A DNA stretch of 64,000 nucleotides from Misgurnus anguillicaudatus (taxonomy: Eukaryota; Chordata; Actinopteri; Cypriniformes; Cobitidae). The position numbers were made by a program, and so were the translations under genes. Below the pieces are notes generated by a model, which was given only the letters and a program-made list of their open reading frames with translations, did not search any database and had not been told where the DNA came from. The stretch spans positions 38,494,001 to 38,558,000 of the forward strand of contig NC_073353.2 of NCBI RefSeq assembly GCF_027580225.2. Reading direction: 5' to 3'. Positions 36,129 to 48,230 of this stretch are shown piece after piece (positions within the stretch are counted from its first letter, which is position 1; each line of letters starts with the position of its first letter).

Positions 36129-38925
36129 TATAAATCATCATGTGGGGCGGATTGGGCTGTTTTCGTATGTTTAACACCACTGCTGTAGGGCATCAACATG
36201 GTAAATTTAATATTGAAAATCATTTTATGCCATCCAGTAAATGGTTAAAATGCATTCTTCATCCTCATACCTGTGTTGTAAGCTGTTGTTCAAGTGAACT
36301 GGCCTGGACTTCAAATCTCTGGTTCTCGACCCATACGGTCCTACATGCTTTTACTGCACAAACTGATTAATTATCTTCACAATGTTTAAAATACACAAAA
36401 GCTCTACAAAGAAAAACTAGATTAAAATCCAGAATATTATTTTATAGTTTACTTTATAGTGTAAAAAAGGCACAAAATAACATGTCTGTTTTTACAGATG
36501 TGTATTTAAAACCCCAGGGTTTTAAAATGTCCCTGTAACGTATGCTCTTGATCCAAGGACTCGCACCTTCACCATCTCACAGCTACAGGTCTGCCAAAAC
36601 TAAACACTTAAGTTAAAATAATGTTTATATAGACAAAGGTGAAGATCTGGCTTCTTTCTCCAGCAATGACCCTGAGGCTCACCTGACAGCTATTGTTTAC
36701 ATCTCTAAATAATATAACGGTTTGTCAAATGACATTTATGAGCCAGTTCTATAGAATAAATCAGTCTTGAAATCATAAGTTTAAACTGTTTTGAGGTGCA
36801 AAACGCCTCATCTTTAAACATAAAGGAGAGCCGAACAGAGAAGATCTATCGGTCCAGATTAATTCTTCTCATACATCTATAGGCAAACACAAGCAGATTT
36901 CATGTTTGAACAAATGGTGAATGCATTTGAAATACAGTAATCCAATGGATCTGGTTCTTAATTCTTTAAAAATCTCATGAAATATGTATAAAATCACATA
37001 CGGATTAAGCACTATTGGAGCACAGGAAATGTTCAAATTCACAGATAATAACAAAAAGACATTTAAAACCAAAGGAAAAAATTGTGCTTGTTCCCTAATC
37101 ATGTTGTATTGTTTAAAGCTGGATGATTGGATCAAAACAGCTCATTTCAAACAGAAATTTTATTGGTTTTGAGTTAGAATGTCTGCTGAATTAACACAAG
37201 AGTAAGTTACTAAACTCTCATGTTTGACTCAAACTATTTTTGGGGTTTTTAATACTTATTCATTTGTTGTTATGTTGACTCAACATTTAAAGAGTTTTCA
37301 CACAACATCATCATCATCATCATCATATGACCTAAAATCAGTCCAAAATTACTGACAAAGTATAGTTAAAGATAAACAGAACAAAAACTGTGTATGTTTT
37401 CTTTATACTAAAAACAACATCAGTGGTATTAAATGTGTCTGTTAAGTGGAGCTGTACTGGAACCTGCTATTTTTTTACTTTAAGACCAGAATAATTTTCA
37501 ATAACCTGCAAATTGTCAATTGGTGAAAAATGACATGTGGGAATAACAGCCATGTGCACAACAAATGAAAGAATGGGCAGAAAAAATCATAGCATATATT
37601 TGAAATCCTCAAAAGGCATAAATCAAACCCTGATGTCCACGCTGACCCCATTTCTGTGGCGGTTTTCCCTAAACTTCTCCAGGACGGTTAACCTATCCCC
37701 CTTCACTCGCTGTCAGACATTTTAACCATCTGGAATTCATCTCACTGAAGTCAGTGAATTTTTTCATTCATATTTTAACAATAATTTAGGCCTCATACTT
37801 TGTGTTTAAACATAAACTGCTACTATCATTCTGAAGAAGTTAACTTGGATAAGTTGAATTTACTTGTCATAAAAATATGTCAAACTGTTTTCCCCTGTAG
37901 AAAAACAATAGACTTTCAAATCAGAGGACTAAACATGTCTAGATTACAGTATTGAAATTCCCCCACCGCACCCTCATCTTTACTCTTTTGTGTGGTTCAG
38001 CGGTCTGCAGGCATCAGATTCCCGGCACCCATATTTAGACAGAAGAGCCTTTGATCACGTGACCTTCACCTGCAGGTGGGCTCATTGTTTCTCACCTGTA
38101 CAGAGACGCCCGGGTCCAATTCATCATCACCGCAGTCATAAGAGACTGAAAAAACAACACAACGTCATGTAAAAGGAAAACTGCTGTTAGCAAATGGTTC
38201 TTTCTGTACATCTACTAAAGAAGGGCACTTATTCTGTTTGTATAAAAGCAGAAGAGAGGAACAAACACATTTCCTCAGTGAGCATGACATTCAATTCAAC
38301 ATTCAAAAACTATTGTTGTAGTCCTTTTGTAATGCAGTTTATTTGTTGGAAAGAGTAGATCAAGAGTGATATAAAGAGATGACAACCTGTCAATCAGTAT
38401 TATTAGGGAAAGAAGAATGTTGTCATGTATGAAATAAAACAGCCTCTTATCTCGTGTCCATGCTTGTGTTGTTTTCCTAAACTTGGAGGCTCCACCTAGA
38501 GGACGGGCTGGGATTTAACATTTTAACTCTGTTTGATCAGACATTTATACATTTTAACACTAAATTAACTCAAAATAATAATTTGTATGTCCAAGACAAA
38601 AGCTGCACTGTAAAACATGCTACTCATGCTTTTATGCTACTCTAACTTAAGAAAATGGTTTAAAACTCTTTTTAATAAGTTATGTCAACTATTCACAGAT
38701 CAAAACTTAAAATAATATGTTGAATTGATTAGCAAATCCAAGTTGTGTTAACTAACTGCTTTTAAAGTCATGTGGCAAACTTCTGCCATGTTACATCAAG
38801 TTTAAATACTGTTGATTTTAGTTAAGCAGCACCTCGTCATTTACAAAGTGTGTTATAAAAACAAACAATTTTCATTGCCAAATTATTGTGTCAAAATCTT
38901 GCTATCACTGAAAAAAATGATTCAT
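36129..38925. other. AT-rich intergenic stretch
   Basis: I see no gene. A (CAT)n run lies at 37305-37326. Confidence 0.55.
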
Positions 38926-39072
38926 TGAATTTAATCAATTTTAATTGGTTGCAATCAATTTATTTAAGCTACAAAGATTAGTAAAGTAAAATAAAATATA
39001 CAACTTTTGTTTAAATGTAGCTTAAATAAATTGATTGCAACCACTTACCTTGAAAAAATTGATTAAATTCAA
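38926..39072. repeat. AT-rich hairpin repeat
   Basis: TGAATTTAATCAATTTT and GGTTGCAATCAATTTATTTA (38926-38973) pair with an inverse copy at 39016-39072, separated by about 42 bp. The right arm carries a short extra segment (ACTTACCTTGAA). Confidence 0.8.
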
Positions 39073-39491
39073 GTGTATGACCTTCCTGTCTTTGTTTCAG
39101 AATGGTGTCACTTTTTTAACATTAATCATTATTCTTGTAATTTTCTTTCACCGTCCACTTTATAAATATTTACTCTCAAAATGAGACCAAAAGGGAAAAA
39201 TTCTTAACATTTGAAAACCAAATAAAATCAATGCAGCTTTGTGAAGTGGTAAAGGAAATATAATCTTTCTATTTCTGGCCATGAAGTTTAATAAAACGAG
39301 TTTCCTTTCTCTGACTGAAACCACAACATCTCTTTAGATGGAGGAATTCCCAGCGCTATTTCAAATATTAGCTATTTTAAGATTGTGGTGATCACAGACA
39401 CATTGAGGCAATCAATCATCTGTACATTGTTGTGATAACAGCGGTTAACTCCAACAAGATTTTCCTAACATAAACTCTGTTTTATTTTTAA

Positions 39492-39779
39492 AGCAACACT
39501 ATGTAGTTTTTTTTACCTTTAAATAATGTCTCTAAAATTATTTCAGTGATAGAACAACTTTTAACTAGACAAATTGTACTGTTGCTGCAACCTGAGCAGC
39601 CTCCTAGCTGCTACAAGACTACTCTGATGGAGGGTTGTTTGCTCTACCCTCGGCGGAGGGTAGGAAACACAGTCCCGCCCCTCCCTGCAGAAGAGTGTCT
39701 GATATCAGGCACTGTTGCGCTTTTCAACCACATGGGGGAGCTGTAAGTCATTTTTACATGGAAATTACATAGTGTTGCT
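39492..39779. mobile_element. TTAA element (family H), 288 bp
   Basis: TTAA at 39488-39491 and 39780-39783. Ends AGCAACACTATGTAG and TTACATAGTGTTGCT are near-perfect inverses. A 66-codon open frame inside is incidental. Confidence 0.88.
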
Positions 39780-39877
39780 TTAAGGTCTTTCCAGTTAACT
39801 CTTTATCATGCATTATACATTAGCTGTCAAAAAGTTTGGACAGACTTTACTTGACTGAATGTTGCTAATGATCGTAA

Positions 39878-40320
39878 AGGGGACATGTGATGAAAATCTG
39901 TTTTTTTTCATGTTTAAATGCTATAATTGGGTCCCCATTGCTTCTATTAACCTACAAAATGTGTAAAAGATCAACCTAGTAACTTAGTTATGATAAACCA
40001 TTCTATCCAAGCATGTGAAAAAACAGGTCATTGATATTTGGCTCCCCTTGTGATGTCAGAAGGGGATCTTATTAAAATAATACTGCCCCTTAATCTGCAC
40101 TATCCAACCACATCACTCACATTTAGTGAGATCAGCTCATTTGCATTTTAAAGGACACACCCAAAAACATCACATACTTGCTCACACCTACAAAATGGCA
40201 ATTTTAACATCTTATTATAAATGATCTGTGGGGTATTTTGAGCTAAAACTTCACATATGTATACTCTGGGGACACCAGATTTATTTTACATCTTGAAAAA
40301 AGTCTTGTGAAATGTCCTCT
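39878..40320 (+). mobile_element. Family E TTAA element, copy 2
   Basis: It starts AGGGGACATGTGATGAAAAT, and ends GAAATGTCCTCT before TTAA (40321-40324); the left TTAA is decayed to GTAA. It is inverted relative to the copy beside anos1 exon 2. Confidence 0.82.
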
Positions 40321-40324
40321 TTAA

Positions 40325-42127
40325 ATAGCTTTGGATCTAAAGGCGTCTTTTAGAAATAGACGATATCCAAATTTCTCTATATACCAACATTAAACTTCAT
40401 TATGTGATTTTCCTGGATAGTTAAGAAAGAGAGGTCAAGAAGTGAGAACTTGTTGAGAATTTTTTTATTGTAAAAATAAAAATATATGCATAGGTGTGTT
40501 TATACTTATTTGACAGCGTACAAAATCACATTTAATTTAGTTTGTCAGTGTTGTATGTGTTTATATGTCCTATATGTGTAGTGTGATTAATCCATGCAGG
40601 AGATATCCTGACCACTAGATGGAGATGTACCACATACTTTAATAGATTAAGAAAAACCTTAACTTTACTATTTAAGTCATTTACCAAGATTACAGTCAAA
40701 TACAGACAACATAATGGAAAGAAAAACTTCATTGTAAAAGTAGACATATTATAAAGCAGCATGTATTATAAACCAGGATACTGTCTGAGTATTATAAATG
40801 CTTAAATGCACCACGCTTGCTGGTATGAAAACACACAGAGAAAGAGGTAATATTTCAGCTCTATAGCAAGATCTCTAAGCAGTGAGTAATATAATAACAG
40901 GATTTTCAGAGTCAGTCAGGGTCTCATCCCAGATGATAAACTGTTGATCATTGTGACACGTCTCTGAAAACAACAGCTTCATGCTACAGATATAAGCTAT
41001 GCTTCAGATTACTACATCATGAAATCTTCATCTTAATTTGAAGACAAGGCCTAATCCTGGATTAATCTAAGAAACCAGGTCATAAATCATTTATTATTAA
41101 GAAACACACATTTATGCTGAGCAAAAACCATCAACATCACAAAGACAGATAAATGTCTAAATATGTGTAGACTCCAATTGACAATGTTCATTTAGCATGA
41201 GGATTTAAACATGTATGTGTATATGTGTTTACTCTCATCCTATGAGCTCTCAAAAAATCACATTCATATATATTGTAACTTATGCTTTTTAAATTTAGCA
41301 ATATATTCATTTGTGATAAAACTTTGTGATTCATTGTGATCAATTCATTGAAGAGACCTGACTCAAAATATAAATTGCTCTTCTGTTTGCACTCACTGTG
41401 AATTTGTGCAAAATAAAATTTTTTGATTTGTAGACCTGGATATGTTTATTATAAAAGTATTACAATTTCACTAAAGACAGCACAGATATACAATAAAAAG
41501 GTTTTTAATATAAAAAGCATGTACTATTTAGTGCATGAATGTTTTCATTTCAATGTCAGTAGTTTGTTTAAAAACAGCATCTTATATTTATGCCACCTGA
41601 CAGGTGAAAACCCCTAAAGACACAAGCTTGACCTTTGAACCTCTGACAGCTGTCTGTGAGCTTCTTTTTGTAATGGGAACTATATTTGTTTAACCATAAA
41701 CAAGTGTACACTACAGTGGCAAAGTTCAACAATCTCCTCCGGTGAGTTTTCTGCATGCTAATATTGAAAAACATTATCTAAAATTACACTTAAAGTCAAT
41801 TGACAAATACTGCCATTTATTATTATTGGCCTAACTTAACACAAGGCTCAGGCCCATGACTGATACAGTCATAAAAAAAAAAATTACAATTAATGCCAGG
41901 GTAGGACAATAGCGCAAATATACAAATTAAAAGCACATAAAGGAGGAATAGAGAGATCTAGTTTCTTAGATCTAGTTGTTGCTTTAGGATTAATAGAGCT
42001 TTGTATAATATCCATATACTTGTCTAGATCATCTTTAAATATAGAAAATAGAGGTTTGGATCCAGTACATTTTTGCCTTTGTATTTAAAATTTAGCTAGC
42101 AGGGAACATAAATTAATTATATTTATA
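40325..42127. other. AT-rich intergenic stretch
   Basis: No gene seen. A family A fragment lies at 41038-41080 and an AGATCTAG palindromic pair near 41956-41980. Confidence 0.5.
41038..41080. repeat. Family A fragment
   Basis: AAGGCCTAATCCTGGATTAATCT resembles the right-terminal region of family A. Too short to define ends. Confidence 0.4.
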
Positions 42128-42425
42128 CCATGGGTCTGTTGAATACTCTATTCTGATTGGTTGAAAAATGTTCAATGGGTGTTGATTATTTTTCAATAAC
42201 CACATACACAACCTTTAAAATGTCTTTAAAAAAGACACCAAAGCAATGTTTTTGGTAACCCTTATAATAAGAGGAATAATTGACTCCGGTCCTTTGAAAT
42301 ATTCGAAAATTAAACCCGTGGTGTAATGGCACCCCGCCTCGTGTCGTGCAGCATAACCCCTCTGGGTGTGCATTATTTTCTTATAATTCAATGGCCTGCC
42401 GTCAATTATTCCTTACAAAATGTAC
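42128..42425. mobile_element. Family L element, longest copy
   Basis: It contains CTATTCTGATTGGTTGAAAA, CAATGGGTGTTGATTATTTT, GAGGAATAATTGACTCC, CCCGTGGTGTAATGG, and CAATGGCCTGCCGTCAATTA. It runs in opposite orientation to the copy at 26885-27130. Confidence 0.6.
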
Positions 42426-42698
42426 TTGTATTCTCTTTCAAGCAGTCAAACAATTATTTCAAGGGCTGAGAACTGAATAAACAATAACAGTTTCTCAGTG
42501 TAGGTACATTGCCAAAATGAATTTAAACGATTCAGTTTGTTTTTATGTACTGCTCCTGTGTGTGAAAATAAAATGCGGTATATTCGAGTGATGCTCCTGT
42601 TATTTGACCAGATTTGTGTCCGTGTTTGATAGTAAAAGTAAATGCACGTTTAGCAGAAAGTTTACGCCCTTTCCTTTGAATCTAGGCTCGTTCAACTT

Positions 42699-42842
42699 CA
42701 TGCGGCGCTGCAAGAACCGACAGCCGGATGACGTCAAAGTTCTGCGAGAGCAATTTAAAAGCAGACGACTCCGTATGATTTCGCGAATCGCTCTCGCGGT
42801 ACTTTGACGTCATCCGGCTGTCGGTTCTTGCGGCGCCGCATG
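42699..42842. repeat. Large near-perfect hairpin (53-bp arms)
   Basis: The left arm 42699-42751 and right arm 42790-42842 match with three mismatches in 53 bp, separated by a 38-bp loop. Arms begin CATGCGGCGC and contain CGACAGCCGGATGACGTCAA. The arms are GC- and CpG-rich in AT-rich DNA. A shorter relative of the arm tip lies inside the Tol2-like element at about 62460-62580. Confidence 0.9.
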
Positions 42843-44197
42843 CAGTCGAAACAAGCCTTCTGTGTGTACGATCACCCGAGCAGTCAACTCACTCAATCCC
42901 ACGATTCATGAGAGGTCACGTGACCCTGTGAGTATGGGTGAGGGGTGGCATATCGACCCTGTGCTTTGTTTTGAGGTCAACCATAAACCCTCTAAATGAT
43001 GTGCGTGAAAATAAATGCTCCGTGAAAGTACATCATAACTTTCAATTCAAATGAAAGAAAACCTCCCATAAGTGACCTTAAGTAGTGCTGAATACTAAAT
43101 AGCCTACTTTATATTTATTTCATTTAATTGCCAATGTGTACAACTTTGTATTTATTGAAAGCTTAAATAGATTTTCAAAAATATCTTATTCTTTAGTAGC
43201 ACCCAAACGAACTAAACACTAAAAACATTTTTTTTTTGTTAAATGTTTAAATAAAGTTTACATTTTTGTTCTTGCTTTAATAACTTATTCAGTTTTCAGT
43301 ATGTAAAAGGTGCGCAGATACATCCGTACTTAGGGCTCTCAGTGGAATGTGTCGACTGTAATGACGTCAATTTGTTATTTACTTTTCAAATGTAAGTGAC
43401 CGTGCAAGACGAAAGGAGAAATCATCCGTCACTATGTGACCAGACAAGCGAAAATAACGGGAGTGGGGGAGGGGACCTGTGTCTGTGCTCAGATACACTA
43501 AATAAAAGTCTATTCATGTGTAGATACGTTTATTTATTATCATTTTGATTTTTTATTTTTGTTTGTATGAAATAGTTTAATGTAATTATGAATAGATATG
43601 GATGTTCAGTTGTTATGCTTTTATATAAATGTATTTATCTGTCCACACTGAAAGTGAACTGGTACAATAAGATTTAATCACAGTCAATCAGAAGATATTT
43701 GATGTGTCATTTTATAATAATTCTTTGGAGCAAACATTAACACTTTAAGACAGGCTACAACATTGTACAATAAACAGACAAAACAAGATAACTGTCACAG
43801 AAATATTAACACTAACAGTAACTAATAAAATACTAACACTATTAATATTCTGTGTTTGTTAGAGATATTACAGCACATCTGGAGCCGTGAATGATCTGTT
43901 AGTTAACAGTGTTGAACAATCAGGTTTAAGGTCAGCTGCTCATTTTTTCATTGCGGGTCACAAAGTGCCCTCCCCTTCATTTTCTTGCTATGTACCAAAT
44001 CCTAGTGAGCTGCCTACATAGACAGCATTTTGAATTAGGAAATTAACCCATCTTTAACTAATGTATTAAAGTTTTGCTACATTTATGACCATAAAGAGAT
44101 AAATAAAATAGATATAATTCAACATAAAAATATTTTGTTTTGATAACTCTTTGTTTTTGATTACTGTTAGTTTTAGTAGTGACACACATTATATCGA
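42843..44197. other. Intergenic stretch
   Basis: No gene or complete element recognised. AT-rich with short unique segments. Confidence 0.5.
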
Positions 44198-44395
44198 TTT
44201 CACAGACAGGTCTTAAGTCCCAGACTAAAATCCATGTTAGATTTGTCTTAACTATTATTATAAAACTATTATAAACTATTAAAGTATTGCTTTGTTTCAA
44301 GTTGCACACCAGTGTTGTTTTTTTTTTTGTAAGATTTGATTGTAAAAACTGCTTAAATTTCCTAATATAACTAGTCCTGGTCCTAGTCTGATGTA
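44198..44395 (+). mobile_element. Family A element, decayed
   Basis: ACAGACAGGTCTTAAGTCCC, AGACTAAAATCCATG, CACACCAGTGTTG and ACTAGTCCTGGTCCTAGTC are in the family A order. Outer ends are lost. Confidence 0.55.
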
Positions 44396-44442
44396 ACGAT
44401 CATAGCCTAGGTAGGCAACTCACTAGGATTTGAACGCCGCCC

Positions 44443-44519
<77 letters not shown>
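44443..44519. repeat. (CT)n microsatellite, 77 bp
   Basis: A pure CT run, then a CA/CG run at 44523-44549. It sits just upstream of a possible first exon. Confidence 0.97.
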
Positions 44520-44521
<2 letters not shown>

Positions 44522-44703
44522 AAACACACACGCGCGCGCGCACGCACACAGACAGGAAACTTGTGTAAATCAGCCATGATCGACATTTAAACTCATTGTT
44601 GCTGTGTTAAGTGAAATGGCTATAAAGTCTGAGTTTAATCGGTGAAGTTTGAGGATTTAATCGCTTGTGGAAGTGAAAGAGAATCAGAGAGTCACTTCAG
44701 AAG
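44520..44703 (+). promoter_or_regulatory. Possible non-coding first exon with GTAAGT donor
   Basis: After the CT and CA/CG tracts comes about 150 bp of non-repetitive sequence ending CACTTCAGAAG|GTAAGT at 44703-44704, a strong vertebrate donor. ATGs in it are quickly followed by stops, so it would be 5' UTR only. No partner acceptor exon was recognised to the right. It would be a plus-strand gene about 13 kb from the anos1 start, transcribed away from it. Speculative. Confidence 0.3.
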
Positions 44704-45259
44704 GTAAGTGGCGACATTTGATTCATCTTGACAGTATTATAATGACTCGTGAAGCCTTTGTAGATGTTTATAAGTCTTTATAATGTGATATAATGTATCT
44801 GCTGCTGTCGGCGTGTGAATGATACAGGTTAACCTAAACTTTTCCACGCGCCTTTAAAACCTCTTAAGTCTTTAGTTTCGCGAGTGTAATGGTCACTATA
44901 ACGAGTGATTACAACTTTATTGTGCTGATTTTCCTGTTTAATATAATACAAGATGATGAAAGATGAAACAGCACATGCTTCAGTCAGGACGCGCTGTGTG
45001 GGGGAGGGGAGGACCAGCGCCACACTAGTTAGTACTCGATTGCTGTATACTAGTTAATATCACTAGTTAGTGGGACACACATTAACTCTTAACGTACATG
45101 CATGACTTTATGACTCAGATTTCTCGAAACAGAAGTTGTGTCTGTGTGTGTATATATGTGTGTGTGTTTACACCACGTGTTGTCATGTCAACTAAAGTTA
45201 CATTGTGTCTTTTTTGTCAGGATTATTCCTTAGGATTATTATATAGTCTTCACTTCAGA

Positions 45260-45260
<1 letters not shown>

Positions 45261-45289
<29 letters not shown>
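45261..45289. repeat. (CA)n microsatellite
   Basis: A pure CA run; a TG/TA run lies at about 45140-45170. Confidence 0.92.
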
Positions 45290-45290
<1 letters not shown>

Positions 45291-45298
45291 GGCATATG

Positions 45299-45725
45299 TG
45301 GTTTACGAGGTCAATGTGACTTTTTGGTGGTTTACGGGGACACACCTTTCCCAACATCCAATCGACATGAGAGTTATGTCAAAAAATTTCATTTGATCTA
45401 CAAAAGACAAAACATGCTTCAAAATAGCAAATTCATTTTTACAACACACAAATAATAATTATGTGACATTTTACAGGCTTATGGGGTCTGAGCCAAATTG
45501 TGGTTTATGAGGACAATGTGACTTTTTAGTGGTTTATGGGGACACACCTTTCCCAACATCCAATCGACATGAGAGTTATGTAAAAATTTTTCATTTGATC
45601 TACAAAAGACAAACCATGCTTCAAAATAGCAATTTCACTTTTACAACACACTAATAATAAGTATGTGATATTTCACAGGCTTATGGGGTCCGAGCCAAAT
45701 GGTGGTTTATGAGGACACTCAAAGT
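45299..45725 (+). repeat. 202-bp tandem repeat, two full units plus a start
   Basis: Units begin TGGTTTACGAGG/TGGTTTATGAGG at 45299, 45501 and 45703, exactly 202 bp apart. They share CCAACATCCAATCGACATGA and CAGGCTTATGGGGTC. 202 is not a multiple of three and the frames are closed, so it is not coding. Confidence 0.92.
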
Positions 45726-45841
45726 TTATGAGGTTTCTCTACACACAAACCTAGCCCAGTGGCCGTTCTAGACAAATTTCACTATGGGGGCAAAGGAGGG
45801 GCACATTAAAAAAGGGCAACAAATGATATTTAAAGATTATA

Positions 45842-46059
45842 GGGGTGGTTACAGGGATTAGTTTAAGCCAGGACTACACCTATATTTAGGAAGTATAACT
45901 AGTTTTAACAAACATGCCTTACTAAAAACATTACTTGTGTGCATTTTAAAGCAAAACAAAGAGCACTGATGTATTTTAAGATTTGTCAGTGCAAGTTGGA
46001 CAGCTCTTACATTTATTTTAGTCTAGGACTAGTCTAATCCCTGTCTGGGAAACCGCCCC
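45842..46059 (-). mobile_element. Family A element nested in hAT
   Basis: It starts GGGGTGGTTACAGGGATTAG and ends CCCTGTCTGGGAAACCGCCCC-type sequence. Reverse orientation relative to 12218-12455. Confidence 0.85.
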
Positions 46060-46071
46060 TTAAACTTTATT

Positions 46072-46290
46072 AAGGCCCGAGCACCAAGGAGGTGCAAAGC
46101 CCTATTGTTTTTGTCCGGTTTCTTCTTTTTTTTCTCCAAAATGAATCGCATTTTTGGAGGTCTAAACATGCTCAAAAACTCATGGAACTTTGCACACAAG
46201 TAAGAAGTGACGAAAATTTACATGTGGTATAGGCATCAGAAGTTGGCGTGTAGAAATGACTCTATAGCTAACCTGCAAAATTTCAAGAGA
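46072..46290. repeat. Fragment with AAGGCCCGAGCACC end
   Basis: AAGGCCCGAGCACCAAGGAG and AAGCCCTATTGTTTTTGTCC are typical of a common fish DNA repeat. Only one end is present. Confidence 0.5.
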
Positions 46291-46470
46291 ACAGCCCTCC
46301 CGCTACGAAAAACAAAGGTGGCCAGAGACATGTCTACACAGGCACGGGCCACCCTTGGCCTCTGCGTAGAACCGCCACTGACCTAGCCTCATCCTGGTTT
46401 AAGGGGACTGACAAACACAGCTCAATTTCACAAGTGGTCAAAGGTTTTCATTGCTTTTAAAACAAGTCTC

Positions 46471-46473
<3 letters not shown>

Positions 46474-46543
<70 letters not shown>

Positions 46544-46544
46544 T
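46474..46544. repeat. (TA)n followed by poly-T
   Basis: About 53 bp of TA then about 18 T. The length is unreliable in assemblies. Confidence 0.95.
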
Positions 46545-46761
46545 GAATGGTAATATATTATGGTTTCCACAAAAATATGACCGTGAGTAATGATGCTGAA
46601 AATTTGACTTTCAATCATAGAAACAAATTATAATTTAATATATATTCACATAAAAAACAGTTATTATGAATTGAAAATATTTCACAAATTAGTTTTTATT
46701 GTATTTTTGACAATTAATTCATTTTGACAATAATGTAATGATGATAATCTTGGATAATTAA

Positions 46762-47219
46762 CTCTTTCCCCGCCATTGATGAGATAACTCGTCAATTAAG
46801 AGAAAACGCTTCCCTGCCAATGACGAGAATTTCCGGCTTTCCGCAATACCGCAACTTATACAACCCGTAAGAAATGCCTCACATGAAAGAACTCCGTGTA
46901 TGTTTTAAAGATCGCTCTGCATCTGATCTCTATAAAAAGTCCTTCACAAAAATGGAATTATCTCAGCTTTTTGCTCAAAATTGGGTGTTTTTGAAGAAAC
47001 CTTCCCATATTTGAGAGGTGATAAAAAGAGAACGAATGAAGGTATGATGAAACAGGTTTTTTTTGTTTGAAAGCAGAGGGTCTGTTCTTTCATTTAATAT
47101 ATTGTTTGTTTAGATATTTAAAGAAGAACATTTTCTGGAGGGCATTAAACTTTTGTGAAAATCATGAAAAATGCTGGCGCTGGCTGGCAACTTTTTTTAA
47201 AACGCTGGCAGGGAAAGAG
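46762..47219. mobile_element. TTAA element (family Q), 458 bp
   Basis: TTAA at 46758-46761 and 47220-47223 flanks CTCTTTCCCCGCCA and TGGCAGGGAAAGAG, an inverse pair. Repeated CTGCCAATGACGAG-like words lie inside the left end. Non-coding. Confidence 0.88.
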
Positions 47220-48230
47220 TTAAGAGAGTAAAAACGTTTAATAAAAAAATAATTTTTTTGAATTTAAAAACTGTCAACATTACAATCTAGTGCTGCCAAA
47301 TGATTAATCACGATTACATTCAGAACATTTTTACTTTGTGACGGGAATTTAAAAAACATTACTTTCAACAGCAATAACATTACAATCAGAAAAATTTTAC
47401 TTAAAGGAACACACCCACATTTTAGCTTATTCACAGTATCCCCCAGAGTTAAATAGGTCCCCACATATTACTCTTATCTCCGTGCGTGCTCTGTCCGACG
47501 CAGCCCCCGCCAGCCCAGCCAAGCACAACGACCGGAAGTGAATGGCTCCAGCCAGCACACCGCTCCAAACAAGCGACAAAATAACGCGAACATTCCCCCA
47601 CCCATGTGTCGTGACCTGCACAGCCACACCGTGCACAAACATCAAGGCCATACGAGACAGCCATCCTTCAACAGTATACAGTAGGGGTGTAACGGTACGT
47701 GTATTCGTACCGGACCGTTTCGGTACAGTGCTTTCGGCACGGTGCACGTGTGCACCGAAGGGCTAAATGCAATCTTTTGTGTGCGGAACATAGGTGGAAC
47801 ATAATATGTTGTGTGCGTTTCCACACGAACATATTAAGTGGCGAAAGTCTCCGCGTTCAGCGCAAGTCTTCTGTCAAACATATAACATAATTTGGCCCGC
47901 AGAAAGATTTTTATTTAGTTGTATATTCGTTTGATTATTGATGTAAACGTTTACGTGTCGCGTCTAAAAGCGCATGTTAAACGCGTGTTGACGCGCTGTT
48001 TTGTTCTGTTTGTTCTTTCGTTGCTACGCAATCATAAGTCGCGCTTTCTGTGACACGCGAGAATAACGGAATGCGTGATCAGATTTTTCATCTGCACCTC
48101 ACGTCAATCATATCATTGTCACAATGTGATCAGCTGGTCGGGACAGAGAAGAGCTGTAACCCGGGCTTACTCAGCTGTTACTCAGCTGCGGAGGGGTTCG
48201 TTAGTTCAAGTCACAGCTTACATTGGCAAC

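Larger units (their letters stand above)
45757..46380. mobile_element. Non-autonomous hAT with perfect 8-bp duplication, nested insertions
   Basis: The ends CAGTGGCCGTTCTA and TAGAACCGCCACTG are inverted with one mismatch. ACCTAGCC flanks both sides (45749-45756 and 46381-46388). Inside are a family A element (45842-46059) and a fragment of another repeat (from about 46072). No transposase. Confidence 0.92.
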
